Shown here in pieces: positions 25,285-35,290 of a DNA stretch of 64,000 bases. Made by a program: the position numbers and the translations under genes. Position 1 is the stretch's first letter, and every line of letters begins with the position of its first letter. The notes below the pieces were generated by a model. The model searched no databases. It saw nothing but the letters and a program-made list of their open reading frames with translations, and was not told where the DNA came from. This DNA comes from Liminaster sp964567855 (GTDB taxonomy: Bacteria; Bacteroidota; Bacteroidia; Bacteroidales; UBA3663), in contig CAZMOE010000008.1 in the NCBI GenBank assembly GCA_964567855.1, positions 1 to 64,000 on the forward strand. Reading direction: 5' to 3'.

Positions 25285-28200
25285 TCAGCTTATCTCCCAC
25301 TCATACATAAAGGTGCGCAACGCCTGCACCCCCTGGTGGTTGATATCCAATGCCTCGACTTCGGCAAGATACTGCCGGGCCTTACGGACATCTCCTAACC
25401 CCAAAGAGCCTAAAGCCAGCATATATTTACAATGAATCCGGTTCTTCCGGTCTAAAGAATCCTCCCAAATAAGCAGATCGGGCAAAGAGACGGCAAAATA
25501 ATCCATCACCTGAGGCTCGAAAAGGTGCTGCTTTCCATAACCGACAAGACGATGGAACCGTCCGCGGGCCTCCTCTCCCCGCCCGAGGGCCAACAACGCC
25601 AGTCCCTGATAAAAAATCTTATCGGGCTTCGCATCATTATAATACATGGCGGCCGCCGGTTCCTGCGGTCCTTCGATAGCACGCAGCCAGCAACGGTGCG
25701 CTTGTTCCTGTTCGTCCAGCAACTGATATGCGCACCCGAGGAAGTAATAAAAATCGTTCTCCTGAGCCCCGAAGAGCTTCCCCTCGCCCAGATGATGGGG
25801 ATACTCCAGGCATTCATTCAAAAGGCTGATTGCCTGCTGGCATAATCCGGCAATAGAAGTATCGTTCCGGGTCCTGGATTGCGATTCTGCCCAACATCTG
25901 CGCCCCTCGGCCAGCAACAGTTTCGCCTTTTCCACACGACATATCTGGTATTGCGCCGGCACTTTGCCCTCACCGCCTTCCCAGGGATGGAATACATGAC
26001 CGTCCAGCAACCTCATCGCATCATCATAACGTCCTGTCTGATTCAGGAGAGTGATCTGCTCAAGCAGAAGATCATCCCGCCGGGCTACAAGATCGGGGAA
26101 ACGTTCAAGCCGGGCCAACCGTTCCGAATGCGGACGCTGCACACGTTTATACAACTGGTCAAGTTCCATCAGGATACGGGCATCCGCAGGATCAAGGGCA
26201 AACGCTTTTTCCATGCAACGGATAGCCTCGTCCTCTCTGCCGCATTTATTGAAATAGGCCAGGGCCAAATTACGCCATACGGTGGGAAACGCTGCATCCG
26301 CAGCTCTGGAACGTTCCCAATAGCTGATCGCCAGATCGTATTGACGCTTGTCATAATACAGGCAACCGAGATAATAGGACGCGCGGGCACTATCCGGACG
26401 AGCATTGATAGCAGCCTGCAAAGCAAGACAAGCATCCAGACTGTTGGGGAAACAATAATCCGGGGCGCAGGCCTCAGCCTCTTCATACCTGCCGAGGAAA
26501 TAATAGGTCATCGGAGAACAGGCTTTCTCGTCGATGGCAAGCTGCCAGACGGCACGGGCTTCCCGCACGAGACCGGCATGCAGATAATCGAGCGCCAGCT
26601 CATCGTAATTATGGCTGCTGCCGCGCAAAAGTTGTTTGAGGGAAACAAGCAACTGCTCATCGCCGCACAGCAGATATTGCTCATAACGACAGGTGTAATT
26701 GAACAAATCGCACGCAAGCGATTCCTCAATCAGACGGAGGGCCTCGTCCCGGCGCCCCATCAGGCGCAGAATAGCAACTTTCAACCCGCGGGCCTTATGA
26801 TTATGCCAGTAGTTATGCAAACAGCGGTCGATCTCGTCAAGCGCATCGGCCAACCGACGCTGTTTCACACTGATCTGTGCAGCCTCGAAGTAGCCCGCAT
26901 CCGCCCAACCCTTATTCCAGGTAGATTTCCAGAATAACCGATAGGCTTCTTCATCCTTGCCCCGATATTTCAGGCAGAGAGCCAGATTGTAGAGAGGCTC
27001 ACCGTCATACGGATTCGGGTTGCGTTTCTGTAACACCCTGACCGCCGTGCGCAAATAGGGCTCCGCCTTGTCGAAACGGCCCCGGCGGAGATACCACAAC
27101 CCCATCGCATTGTTGCAACGGTAATCCGACGGATCCCGCCGCAGACCTTCTTCGTAATAATCGAGCGCGCTCCACGTGGCGTGGCGGTATTGCTCCAGAT
27201 GGAGGCCGGTCAAATAAAGCTGTTCGACCGTCTTTATATCCTGTGGAAGAAGCGCCGCCTCGGCGGCATCGGGTATAGGACGTATCTCATCGGGTTCCGC
27301 ATGCCAGACAAGGGGGGTAATATAAGTGCCCAGCTGCCGTATCATGACAGTCAGGTCATCCATATCATGTGAGCCAATGACAATTTCACGGTCAAAGATC
27401 TCTTCGGGCGACATATCGCATTCCGTGGCAAAACATTCATTTCCATCCGCATCAGTAATGGAAACCGAAAGGCGCTGGCGGCTGGTAACGAAAATCTGAA
27501 GACGAACGGCATGACCGCAACCGCCATCCATACCATCGGAAGAGGCGCAAGAAGTGATGTTCATGATAACATCCCTGTTGGCCTGCTTCACCACACCCAG
27601 CTCACGATAAGGCATAAAGTATTGGGTGAAAGTTTTCTCCTCATACGGCATCAGCCAGGAGAAGTCCGGCTGATTTTCGGTATAGACACCGGCCATCAAC
27701 TCAATATAAGGGCCATCCTCATCGGTAAGATTCCGGTCCCAAGCACGTCCGAAATCGCCGTTGCCCCAGGTCCACTGCTTCTTACCGGGACTGAAATGGT
27801 TGCTGGCCACATGCAACATGCCTGCACAGGTATCATTCTCATAACCGCCCTCAAAATTATACTTCGAATTGACGGCCATGTAGCTCGTCGGCACCTTGAT
27901 GTTCTTATAATTGGAAATATCGACCCCCGCGGAATAATCGACCTTGTAATAAGTGCCTGTGGCGATGGGGAAAGAAGATACCGCGCGCTTACCATGATCG
28001 AAAACCGCATTTATATCAGGCGGGAAGACGCTCTGATAATGATCGTTCACTGCCACGGCGGGATTGGCCCACCACAAAAACGTCTGAGGCAGATCGGTAC
28101 GATTATAGAGCACCCCTCTGATTTCAAGATAGGCGCATCCCGGACGCAGGGTAAAGCCGGCCATGCCCTTTTGACGGAACATCCGTTCCATTTCGCTGAC

Positions 28201-28641
28201 CCACACCGTCACGCTACCGTCTTCATGCTCCTCGATGGTCGTATCGACCGGGAGATAGGTGGACGGCCGGTGATGCTGCGGCCAATTGAACTCGATACCG
28301 CCCGAAATCCACGGGCCGGCAAGACCGACAAGAGCCGGTTTGATCACATGATTATAGTAGACGAAATGACGTTGCTTGATCTTATCGTAAGCCATCTGCA
28401 CGCGTCCACCCAATTCAGGCAGGATCATGACTTTGATATATTCGTTTTCAAGCCATACGGCATCATAGGTCCTATCTGTCTTCTCATCGGCGATCGACTC
28501 TATGACGGGATAAGGATACACCACACCGGAAGAGCCTTGATAAACACGTTTTTCCAAAAAAATCGGATTTTTTTCAGGCGCACCTACCTCATAGGTAGGA
28601 ATCACAATCTGTTCACGCCAAGCCTTTGCATATGTTCCCAT
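25285..28641 (-). CDS. DUF5107 protein with C-terminal TPR repeats
   Basis: 1118 residues with no signal peptide, so cytosolic. The N-terminal part (about 1-350) has the DUF5107 pattern (ILPELGGRVQMAYDK, GLAGPWISGGIEFNWPQHH, FLWWANPAVAVND), a beta-sandwich related to aldose-epimerase-like folds. From about 470 onward there are many TPR-type repeats (YRCNNAMGLWYLRRGRFDKAEPYLR, PDSARASYYLGCLYYDKRQYDLAI). It is last in the GH35, GH43-like, DUF5107 run (12-base gap). Proteins of this kind often sit in plant-glycan loci; a role on a phosphorylated or free sugar product inside the cell is inferred. No enzymatic activity can be read from the sequence. Confidence 0.75.
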   Translation of the reverse strand: MGTYAKAWREQIVIPTYEVGAPEKNPIFLEKRVYQGSSGVVYPYPVIESIADEKTDRTYDAVWLENEYIKVMILPELGGRVQMAYDKIKQRHFVYYNHVIKPALVGLAGPWISGGIEFNWPQHHRPSTYLPVDTTIEEHEDGSVTVWVSEMERMFRQKGMAGFTLRPGCAYLEIRGVLYNRTDLPQTFLWWANPAVAVNDHYQSVFPPDINAVFDHGKRAVSSFPIATGTYYKVDYSAGVDISNYKNIKVPTSYMAVNSKYNFEGGYENDTCAGMLHVASNHFSPGKKQWTWGNGDFGRAWDRNLTDEDGPYIELMAGVYTENQPDFSWLMPYEEKTFTQYFMPYRELGVVKQANRDVIMNITSCASSDGMDGGCGHAVRLQIFVTSRQRLSVSITDADGNECFATECDMSPEEIFDREIVIGSHDMDDLTVMIRQLGTYITPLVWHAEPDEIRPIPDAAEAALLPQDIKTVEQLYLTGLHLEQYRHATWSALDYYEEGLRRDPSDYRCNNAMGLWYLRRGRFDKAEPYLRTAVRVLQKRNPNPYDGEPLYNLALCLKYRGKDEEAYRLFWKSTWNKGWADAGYFEAAQISVKQRRLADALDEIDRCLHNYWHNHKARGLKVAILRLMGRRDEALRLIEESLACDLFNYTCRYEQYLLCGDEQLLVSLKQLLRGSSHNYDELALDYLHAGLVREARAVWQLAIDEKACSPMTYYFLGRYEEAEACAPDYCFPNSLDACLALQAAINARPDSARASYYLGCLYYDKRQYDLAISYWERSRAADAAFPTVWRNLALAYFNKCGREDEAIRCMEKAFALDPADARILMELDQLYKRVQRPHSERLARLERFPDLVARRDDLLLEQITLLNQTGRYDDAMRLLDGHVFHPWEGGEGKVPAQYQICRVEKAKLLLAEGRRCWAESQSRTRNDTSIAGLCQQAISLLNECLEYPHHLGEGKLFGAQENDFYYFLGCAYQLLDEQEQAHRCWLRAIEGPQEPAAAMYYNDAKPDKIFYQGLALLALGRGEEARGRFHRLVGYGKQHLFEPQVMDYFAVSLPDLLIWEDSLDRKNRIHCKYMLALGSLGLGDVRKARQYLAEVEALDINHQGVQALRTFMYEWEIS

Positions 28642-28653
28642 ATCAGAATCATT

Positions 28654-30384
28654 TTAATCTTTAACCATTGTAAGCGTGACGTCGTCCACATGACAATAGG
28701 CACCGGCAGCGCCGGAGACCTCAAATCCGGCACGCAACCGGCCGCCCTCCAGCACAACCGACATCTCTACGGGTTGCCATTTTTCAGAAAGCGGAACCTC
28801 CACAGCCCCCAAATCATACGGCAATGCCGGTAATGTTTCTCCGGAAGCACCTCCCACGGGAATGCCATCGTTTACCTCCAACGAAGCAATCGATCCACCG
28901 GTCGGCAAAGCCACCTGCGACGAGGCAAACATGACGCAGCGCACCGCTTCGCCGCCTCCCTTCACCATGGCACGCAGAAGATAGCGACCGTCAGGCAAAG
29001 GAACAGCAGCGGTCCCCTCCACCCGTTGTGAGATACGACGACAGAAAGGCATGGATTCGTCCGCCACATTCAAGGACATCTTACCGATCACGTCGGCCTG
29101 ATCCTCGGCACTATTGTGACGATTGAGGCATGGCGAAAGCGAGTCCTCATGCGCCACGACCCGACCGGCGATAAACTCCGTATCCCATCCCGTCAGAAAA
29201 GCCTGACGTGGTTTGACCGGTTCGGGGATTATCCGACGGTCGGCATCGAAACTACCGTTCAAGATGTAGTTATTGTCGGCCGCCACACGCCAATCGCCTG
29301 TAGCAGAACAGAAATCCCAAGAAGAGAGAGAATTGAAAACCGGATTTTCATCTCTGTCGAACGAAACGGGAACCCATTGATTATAGCCCAAACCGTTATT
29401 GGCGAAATCTGCCCAGCGGTCACCGCAATAAATGACGGTCTCTTTCCCGCCAGCAGTGCGATGCGTATAAAAAAAGCCGGTCTGCGTAAGATGAGAAAAG
29501 TCTCTTTCACAATTGACGAACTTCCGCATTTCGCCGACAGGTTCATAAGGACCATGAATGTCGGTCGACTTCAGAAAATAGGCATGAGAACAATCCCATC
29601 CCCACAAATCGGAGGCGCAGAGATAATAATGTCCTTTATATTTGAACATACAATTTCCCTCGCGGCCGGCACCTTGAAAAACCTGATGACAATCCAGAAG
29701 TCCGATGCTGTCATTCTCCAAAAGCCCGATCTCGGAAATATAGGTCCGGTTACGACCGCTACCCTTGGAATAGACCAAATAACCGCGGTTAGTGTCAGGA
29801 TCGACAAAAACGGTCTGATCGCCGGTATTGGGAGTCCCACAATAAGGAGTCATATCCATACTTCTGTAATAGGAAAAGGGACCACGAGGCGAGTCGCTCA
29901 CCGCGACAAGCACGGAGCCATTGTGCTGCATCATGAGCACGTATTTTCCCGCAGCCTTGACGTAAGCGACTCCCATGCGCCCCAGCCAGCCGAGCGGCAA
30001 CTGCCGATCGAGCAGCTCCTGACGGGTAATCGCATCGCCGGCAGCATGCCAATGAACAAGATCGTCGGAAACATAAATCGAAACCGATTCAAAAGTACAA
30101 TGAGGATACTTCCGGCCATGATTCTCCCGATACAATGCCGCCTCTCGGTACTTCATGCCGTACCAGAAATAGCGTTCCACTCCATCCGCGGGGTCCTCGT
30201 AACGAAAAATGCCTCCACCCTGACTGTAAAGCGGGATTCCCTCTGCCGTGTCCCAGAAAACATCGTTACGGATGTTATGATATTCCGCCGTTTCCGGAGC
30301 GGCCACACCCTTACAGGAAAAATTTCCCAACACCAGAGCGACCATGCCTAAAGCATACACCGCCACGGACGAATATTTTTTCAT
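28654..30384 (-). CDS. GH43-like glycoside hydrolase, lipoprotein
   Basis: 576 residues from ATG 30382-30384; a GTG three codons upstream (30393) is possible. The N-terminus (VALVLGNFS then Cys) is a lipoprotein signal. Five-bladed propeller features are visible: the opening DTAEGIPLYSQGGGIFRYED, SIYVSDDLVHWHAAG, MGVAYVKAAGKYVLMMQHN, GDQTVFVDPDTNRGYLVYSKG and FKYKGHYYLCASDLWGWD. The last about 180 residues form a beta-rich region like a carbohydrate-binding module. Expected activity is exo-removal of arabinose, xylose or galactose; the subfamily cannot be fixed here. It sits 17 bases after GH35 and 12 before DUF5107. Confidence 0.78.
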   Translation of the reverse strand: MKKYSSVAVYALGMVALVLGNFSCKGVAAPETAEYHNIRNDVFWDTAEGIPLYSQGGGIFRYEDPADGVERYFWYGMKYREAALYRENHGRKYPHCTFESVSIYVSDDLVHWHAAGDAITRQELLDRQLPLGWLGRMGVAYVKAAGKYVLMMQHNGSVLVAVSDSPRGPFSYYRSMDMTPYCGTPNTGDQTVFVDPDTNRGYLVYSKGSGRNRTYISEIGLLENDSIGLLDCHQVFQGAGREGNCMFKYKGHYYLCASDLWGWDCSHAYFLKSTDIHGPYEPVGEMRKFVNCERDFSHLTQTGFFYTHRTAGGKETVIYCGDRWADFANNGLGYNQWVPVSFDRDENPVFNSLSSWDFCSATGDWRVAADNNYILNGSFDADRRIIPEPVKPRQAFLTGWDTEFIAGRVVAHEDSLSPCLNRHNSAEDQADVIGKMSLNVADESMPFCRRISQRVEGTAAVPLPDGRYLLRAMVKGGGEAVRCVMFASSQVALPTGGSIASLEVNDGIPVGGASGETLPALPYDLGAVEVPLSEKWQPVEMSVVLEGGRLRAGFEVSGAAGAYCHVDDVTLTMVKD

Positions 30385-30401
30385 GAAATCCACAGTATAT
30401 A

Positions 30402-32750
30402 TTATTGTTTCAAAATTTTTGAAGTACGCTCAACAATACGGATATCATCCAGGCTGAACATAACCCCACCGGCATCGGCTTCGGAGGCAAGCAGTTCCCG
30501 CTGGACAGGCTGAAGATAAACGGGATACTCCCGGCCATAAGGTAGAATCTTGAGTTCGACACGCTTACCGACCAAATCGGCGACCCGCACCAGCATTTCC
30601 CGGCCATTCCAATAATTATCGGCAACAAGCCGACCGTCGGCATATACACGGGCGACATCTCCTTTATAATCGATGCGGAGGAAAAGAGCGTCGATCTGTT
30701 CCTGCGATTTGCTTTTCACCATATCGGTCACATCGGAAAGATCCCACACGGCAGCCTGGGCGAAATCTGCCTCTACCGGCATCGTCGCCACTTTGGCGTT
30801 ACCCATTTTCACCGTACGCAGACCCTTATGCGGCTGCACGGGGCGGGCTTTCATCCTCTTTCCGACGCTCCAAGTCTCCTCGATAAGCCTTCCATCTTCA
30901 TTGTAGATGATTCCGGTACGGGAGAAAGCGACACCTTCTCTGACGGAGGTGCCTCCGGCAACGCCTGCGGCACCTCCCACTTTATAGGCGGTCATCGCCT
31001 TGTCGGGCGAAAGGATACAAACCTCGATCTTACGGCCTGCGGCATTGACGACGGTAAAAGAGCGGTTGAGTTTAGGCGTATATTTTTTGCCGTCGATGCT
31101 GATCTCGGCCTGAATGCCTTCACAGGCGACGAGCCAGAGCTGCGGCACCTTGCCGGAAACCTTTGTAAAAAGCTGGGCGGAAGCCCAATCGATCTTCATG
31201 CCCTCAAAATCGATCCCGAAAGGCCAGACAAAACAGGCATCGGAAGGAACCGTCACCGGGACGGAGGGGAACTTTACCGTCTCGCCCTCTGTCGTGACAA
31301 GTTCGAACTGTACACCCTGCTTGGCAGTAAGCGGCATCATCCGCAGATAGTTATTGACAAAAAGGAAGCCGCTGCGACCGTCGGTGCGGACACTCCAGCG
31401 CAGGTGTTCATCCTTCCGGCCGTTCTCGCTATTGGTAGAAGGGAAAACCGGATCCATATCGCGCATCACTCCACCCCAATCCTGAAGCATCTGATGGAAA
31501 ACGCGAGTGTTGTGATAAGAATGATTCGTCTGTCCCATCTCTCCGAGCGGCGCCTGAAAGTCATAAGACTTGTAGCAGACGTCATTATGCGCCGTGCTTT
31601 TGGAATCCTGCATCTCTCCCATCGAATGGGCGGCTCCGCCGGCACAGGTACTTTCCGGATTCGTTCCTCCGTGATACATATAATAACCGGGCAGATTCGA
31701 TCCGCTGCCGACTTTGGTCACGCAAAGGGCCAGTGCATCGCGGTCGAAAATATGAATACGGCGGTGATAGGCGGTCTGCATGCCTCCGCCCAATTCACAG
31801 GTAAAATAAGGATAAGCCAGATCGGAACGCTCCATCTCCGTGCTCTGGTTACTGCCGAAAGTCTCGGTAGCGATATTTGCCGAAAGACGGGTCTGCTTGA
31901 ATGCGAAAGCATCGGGATAAGCACCGGGCATGTCTTCAGCCTTACGTTCCCAAAAGCCGTCGGCATAATCGCCGTAAAGAGGAAGAATCTCGCCGAAGAC
32001 CTCCCGGCCATTCAGTTTCGGCCAGCCTGTACGGGTATAGAACGGTAAATCATAGCCGATCTCCAAGGCCATCTTCTTCAAGGCCTGATAATAAGGCCAC
32101 GGACCGCGGCATTCATTCTCCAGCTGCATTCCGATCACCGGGCCGCCGTCTTTCCACAGAAGTCCGCCAACCTGCTTGTAAATGTTTTCATAAAGCAGCC
32201 GCACCGCGGCCATAAAACCCGGAGCGAGACTGCGTAACTTGTACTGTTTTGGGTCTGCGATCGCCTTGTCGACAATCCATTCAGGGAAGCCGCCCTGATA
32301 TACCTCGCCATGACAGAAAGGACCGACGCGAATAACCATCGGCATTCCGACTTCAGCGCAAGTTTCGATGAATTTACGAAGATTCCGGTTTCCGCTCCAG
32401 TTCCATACGTTCTCTTCCTCCTCATGATGAATCCAGAAAACATAAGTCGCCACCATGGTCACACCCCCGGCACGCATTTTAAGCAATTCCCGTTTCCAGT
32501 CTCTCTCCGGAACGCGGGCGTAATGAATTTCTCCCATCACGGGCATGACCGCCTCGCCCCCGATCAGAAAACCTTTGTTATCGACAGTGACCGCCGTACC
32601 GGCAGGATTCGCAGCAGTACCGAACTGAAAGGTTCCGGCAGAACGGGGAAGCGGTTTTTCAAGCTGTAATCGGTAATCTTGTGCCAGCAAAGCGCTGCAG
32701 CAATAAAAGAAACCCGCAACCGCCAGCAATATGGATCTGTTGTTTCGCAT
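30402..32750 (-). CDS. GH35 beta-galactosidase-like glycoside hydrolase
   Basis: 782 residues from ATG 32748-32750, which gives a clean signal peptide (SILLAVAGFFYCCSALLAQ); the frame is open 14 codons further upstream. The barrel opens with GGEAVMPVMGEIHYARVP. The acid/base is Glu213 in GMQLENEC and the nucleophile is probably Glu319 in FTCELGGG, both in GH35 positions, and GYYMYHGGTN is also typical. The protein should release terminal beta-galactose (or a related sugar) from oligosaccharides in the periplasm or at the surface. First gene of an operon with GH43-like and DUF5107. Confidence 0.85.
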   Translation of the reverse strand: MRNNRSILLAVAGFFYCCSALLAQDYRLQLEKPLPRSAGTFQFGTAANPAGTAVTVDNKGFLIGGEAVMPVMGEIHYARVPERDWKRELLKMRAGGVTMVATYVFWIHHEEEENVWNWSGNRNLRKFIETCAEVGMPMVIRVGPFCHGEVYQGGFPEWIVDKAIADPKQYKLRSLAPGFMAAVRLLYENIYKQVGGLLWKDGGPVIGMQLENECRGPWPYYQALKKMALEIGYDLPFYTRTGWPKLNGREVFGEILPLYGDYADGFWERKAEDMPGAYPDAFAFKQTRLSANIATETFGSNQSTEMERSDLAYPYFTCELGGGMQTAYHRRIHIFDRDALALCVTKVGSGSNLPGYYMYHGGTNPESTCAGGAAHSMGEMQDSKSTAHNDVCYKSYDFQAPLGEMGQTNHSYHNTRVFHQMLQDWGGVMRDMDPVFPSTNSENGRKDEHLRWSVRTDGRSGFLFVNNYLRMMPLTAKQGVQFELVTTEGETVKFPSVPVTVPSDACFVWPFGIDFEGMKIDWASAQLFTKVSGKVPQLWLVACEGIQAEISIDGKKYTPKLNRSFTVVNAAGRKIEVCILSPDKAMTAYKVGGAAGVAGGTSVREGVAFSRTGIIYNEDGRLIEETWSVGKRMKARPVQPHKGLRTVKMGNAKVATMPVEADFAQAAVWDLSDVTDMVKSKSQEQIDALFLRIDYKGDVARVYADGRLVADNYWNGREMLVRVADLVGKRVELKILPYGREYPVYLQPVQRELLASEADAGGVMFSLDDIRIVERTSKILKQ

Positions 32751-32829
32751 GACTGTTATCTTATTTTTTATTTGAAGAATTATTAATGACATATCACCTA
32801 TTCCTGTGAAAAATCTTCGGTCCGGACGT

Positions 32830-34227
32830 TCATGCGGAATGAGTCAATTCCCGCTCCAGCTCCTCCAGAGAACGGCCTTTGGTTTCCGGCAACCGACGAT
32901 AAAAGCAAAAGAACCCGCAGATGCAAATCGCAGCATAAATCCAAAAGGTTCCGCTACTGCCGAAAGCCATATTCAGCGACGGGAAAGAGAACGTAAGGGT
33001 CGTACAGCCCATCCACAAAGCAAAGGTGCAGGTAGCCATTGCAATTCCACGCACCCGGTTGGGAAAGATCTCGGACAATAGTACCCAGGTGACCGGTCCC
33101 AACGACATGGCATAGCAGGCAATGGCAGCCACTACCAGCACAACCATGAAGAATCCCGTAATGTGAAAATAGTAGCAACTGCCCAGAATGAGATAAATCA
33201 TTCCAAGACCACCGGCACCGAACAACATCAGCGAGCGGCGGCCCCAGCGGTCGACCGTATAAAGCGCGACGATCGTGAAAATCACATTCGCAATACCGGT
33301 AATGACAATATTGAAAAGGACATCACCGACCTGATAGCCGGCAGCCGAAAATATTTCCTGTGCATAGTTGAAAATAACATTCGTGCCGCACCACTGCTGA
33401 AATACGGCAATGACAATTCCCAAAACCAGAACCGCTGCATAACGGCGGGAGAATAGTTCTCTCAGTCCCCCCCTTTCCTGTCGCGCGTCGGTATCGGCAA
33501 CCTCATGAATATGAGCCAGGCAGGCATCGGCATAATCTCCGCCTCCCAAGCGGCTCAATGTCGCCCTGGCGCGAGCGGTATATCCCTTCATGGCCTGCCA
33601 GCGCGGACTCTCCGGGATACAGAATGCAAGCAGGAGAAAGAGCGCCGCCGGCAGGGCTTCGGCCCAGAACATATAGCGCCACCCCTGCTGCCCGTTCCAA
33701 GAGGCCAGAATATCGGCGGCAGTGAAACCCGCCGGGACCGGATCGGCCAATTGCCAGTTGACGATCTGCGCCCCCAGAATGCCGAGCACGATAGTCATCT
33801 GATTCAAAGAAACCAACTTGCCGCGAATCTCCGCCGGAGAAATTTCGGCGATATACATCGGCGACAAGGCCGAAGCAATACCGATACCGATGCCTCCCAC
33901 AAAACGGGCGATATTAAACATCGTAAAATCATCGTACCAGCCGGTGGCTACAGCCGATACCGTAAAGAGAACGGCCGATACAATGAGCAACGGTTTACGT
34001 CCATAACGATCGGAAAGCGCTCCGGCCACCATGGCACCTATCAGGCAGCCCACCAAAGCGGTCGACATGGCCACGCCCTGCCAGAACGGAGAGTCGGAAA
34101 TGCTGAAAAAAAGTTCGTAAAAAGGTTTCGCCCCGCCGATCACGACCCAGTCATAGCCGAAAAGCAAACCTCCCATCGCCGAAACGAGACAAATAAAATA
34201 GATGAAGCCACGATTATAAGTTTTCAT
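32830..34227 (-). CDS. MFS sugar porter (XylE-like)
   Basis: 465 residues, inner membrane with about 12 helices. I start at ATG 34225-34227 (MKTYNRGFIYFICLVSAMGG), since the frame upstream is only spill-over. Sugar-porter signatures are DRYGRKPL (73-80), PESPRW in the central loop, DRWGRRSLM after helix 8 and PETKGRSLEELE at the end. It should bring a monosaccharide or small sugar across the inner membrane by proton symport. It is the only sugar transporter in this locus. The AraC gene upstream ends 99 bases away. Confidence 0.9.
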   Translation of the reverse strand: MKTYNRGFIYFICLVSAMGGLLFGYDWVVIGGAKPFYELFFSISDSPFWQGVAMSTALVGCLIGAMVAGALSDRYGRKPLLIVSAVLFTVSAVATGWYDDFTMFNIARFVGGIGIGIASALSPMYIAEISPAEIRGKLVSLNQMTIVLGILGAQIVNWQLADPVPAGFTAADILASWNGQQGWRYMFWAEALPAALFLLLAFCIPESPRWQAMKGYTARARATLSRLGGGDYADACLAHIHEVADTDARQERGGLRELFSRRYAAVLVLGIVIAVFQQWCGTNVIFNYAQEIFSAAGYQVGDVLFNIVITGIANVIFTIVALYTVDRWGRRSLMLFGAGGLGMIYLILGSCYYFHITGFFMVVLVVAAIACYAMSLGPVTWVLLSEIFPNRVRGIAMATCTFALWMGCTTLTFSFPSLNMAFGSSGTFWIYAAICICGFFCFYRRLPETKGRSLEELERELTHSA

Positions 34228-34258
34228 AGTATATAGAATAAATATGTGTTCATGGTGG

Positions 34259-34266
34259 CAAAAGTA
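34259..34266 (-). promoter_or_regulatory. -7 box TACTTTTG for the MFS porter
   Basis: TAnnTTTG element on the minus strand, 31 bases before the ATG; no clear -33 box. Confidence 0.4.
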
Positions 34267-34326
34267 CAAAGAAAAATCGACACCGCCGGTGGATAATCGT
34301 GCTATTTCATGTGGACAATCGTCCCA

Positions 34327-35229
34327 TCATGGAGTTTCTTTCATGTATTGGCTGCGGAAGCGACCGGCAGAGATCCCCATGATCTTCTTGAACGTGCGTG
34401 CAAAATACTGGCTGTCACTGAATCCCAGCTTATAGGCGATCTGCCCGACCGACAAAGGGGTATCGATCAGCAAAAGGCAGGCCTTGTTCACTTTTAAGCG
34501 GATAAAATAGTCCAACGGTGACTGTCCCGTTTCCTCTTGAAAACGACGATAGAAATGGGACCTCGAAAAATGTCCTGCGGCAGCCATTTCCTCAACGCTC
34601 AGACGGTTTTCCACATTTTCCTCCATATAATGAATGACCTTGCCGACGGCATCCGTATCACGTTTTTTCCGATATGCTCCCTTCCGATAGACATTTACAT
34701 AACGGAAAGTCCCCAGCAGATGCTGCAAAACAAGATTCGCATAACCGAGAGCATCGGCATTAAGATTCTTGCTGAGTAAAAAGAATATCTCCTCAAACAA
34801 ATCGATACGTTCGGCGATCCGGGAATCATCGGCAGGAGAGATACGTGTCGGAACAGCCAATCCCTCGGCAAGACACGGGGCTTTCAGCCCGTCAAAATGC
34901 AACCAATAGATCGACCAGGGATCTTCCTCTTCGCTGCCATAGGCATGCGCTGCGCCTTTGGGAATCACGATAAACTCATCCTGCGACAATCGGCAACGGC
35001 CGCCGGCGACATCGACCCAACCGCTGCCATCCCTGACGTAGATGAGAATATACTCCGGGCTGCCGCCCGGACGACGGACATAGTGGAACCGTGCATGGGG
35101 AAAATATCCGATGCAGGAAAGATACAGATCCTGCGAAACCAGGCTCTGTGTCACCTTCCCGACAACGGCCGGAGGTATAGTGAGGAATCGCTGCCCCTCA
35201 AATCCGTCCGCTAACTTCGGTCTGATCAT
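34327..35229 (-). CDS. AraC-family transcriptional regulator
   Basis: 300 residues, cytosolic, from ATG 35227-35229 (an earlier in-frame ATG lies at 35262, but it overlaps the predicted promoter box). The N-terminal cupin-like sugar-binding half contains PGGSPEYILIYVRDGSGWVDV. The C-terminal double helix-turn-helix (about 200-298) includes NRLSVEEMAAAGHFSRSHFY and IAYKLGFSDSQYFARTFKK. It lies between GH28 and the MFS porter and probably controls the porter and/or downstream enzymes in response to a monosaccharide, perhaps rhamnose or galacturonate (inferred). Confidence 0.88.
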   Translation of the reverse strand: MIRPKLADGFEGQRFLTIPPAVVGKVTQSLVSQDLYLSCIGYFPHARFHYVRRPGGSPEYILIYVRDGSGWVDVAGGRCRLSQDEFIVIPKGAAHAYGSEEEDPWSIYWLHFDGLKAPCLAEGLAVPTRISPADDSRIAERIDLFEEIFFLLSKNLNADALGYANLVLQHLLGTFRYVNVYRKGAYRKKRDTDAVGKVIHYMEENVENRLSVEEMAAAGHFSRSHFYRRFQEETGQSPLDYFIRLKVNKACLLLIDTPLSVGQIAYKLGFSDSQYFARTFKKIMGISAGRFRSQYMKETP

Positions 35230-35249
35230 GGCATACTGATTTATCGGGA

Positions 35250-35257
35250 CAAAGATA
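35250..35257 (-). promoter_or_regulatory. -7 box TATCTTTG for the AraC gene
   Basis: Perfect TAnnTTTG match, 20 bases before ATG 35229 on the minus strand. It supports a separate transcript for the regulator and the shorter start. Confidence 0.5.
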
Positions 35258-35290
35258 AGCAAATATTCCGCAACAGAGGATGCCCGGATG

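Noticed and set aside
27511..28833. A 440-codon plus-strand open frame opposite the DUF5107 gene
   Set aside because: Antisense to a well-supported gene; repetitive Ile/His/Arg composition typical of a mirror frame, and no domain sense.
29116..30351. A 411-codon plus-strand open frame opposite the GH43-like gene
   Set aside because: Mirror frame; no domain, promoter or neighbour support.
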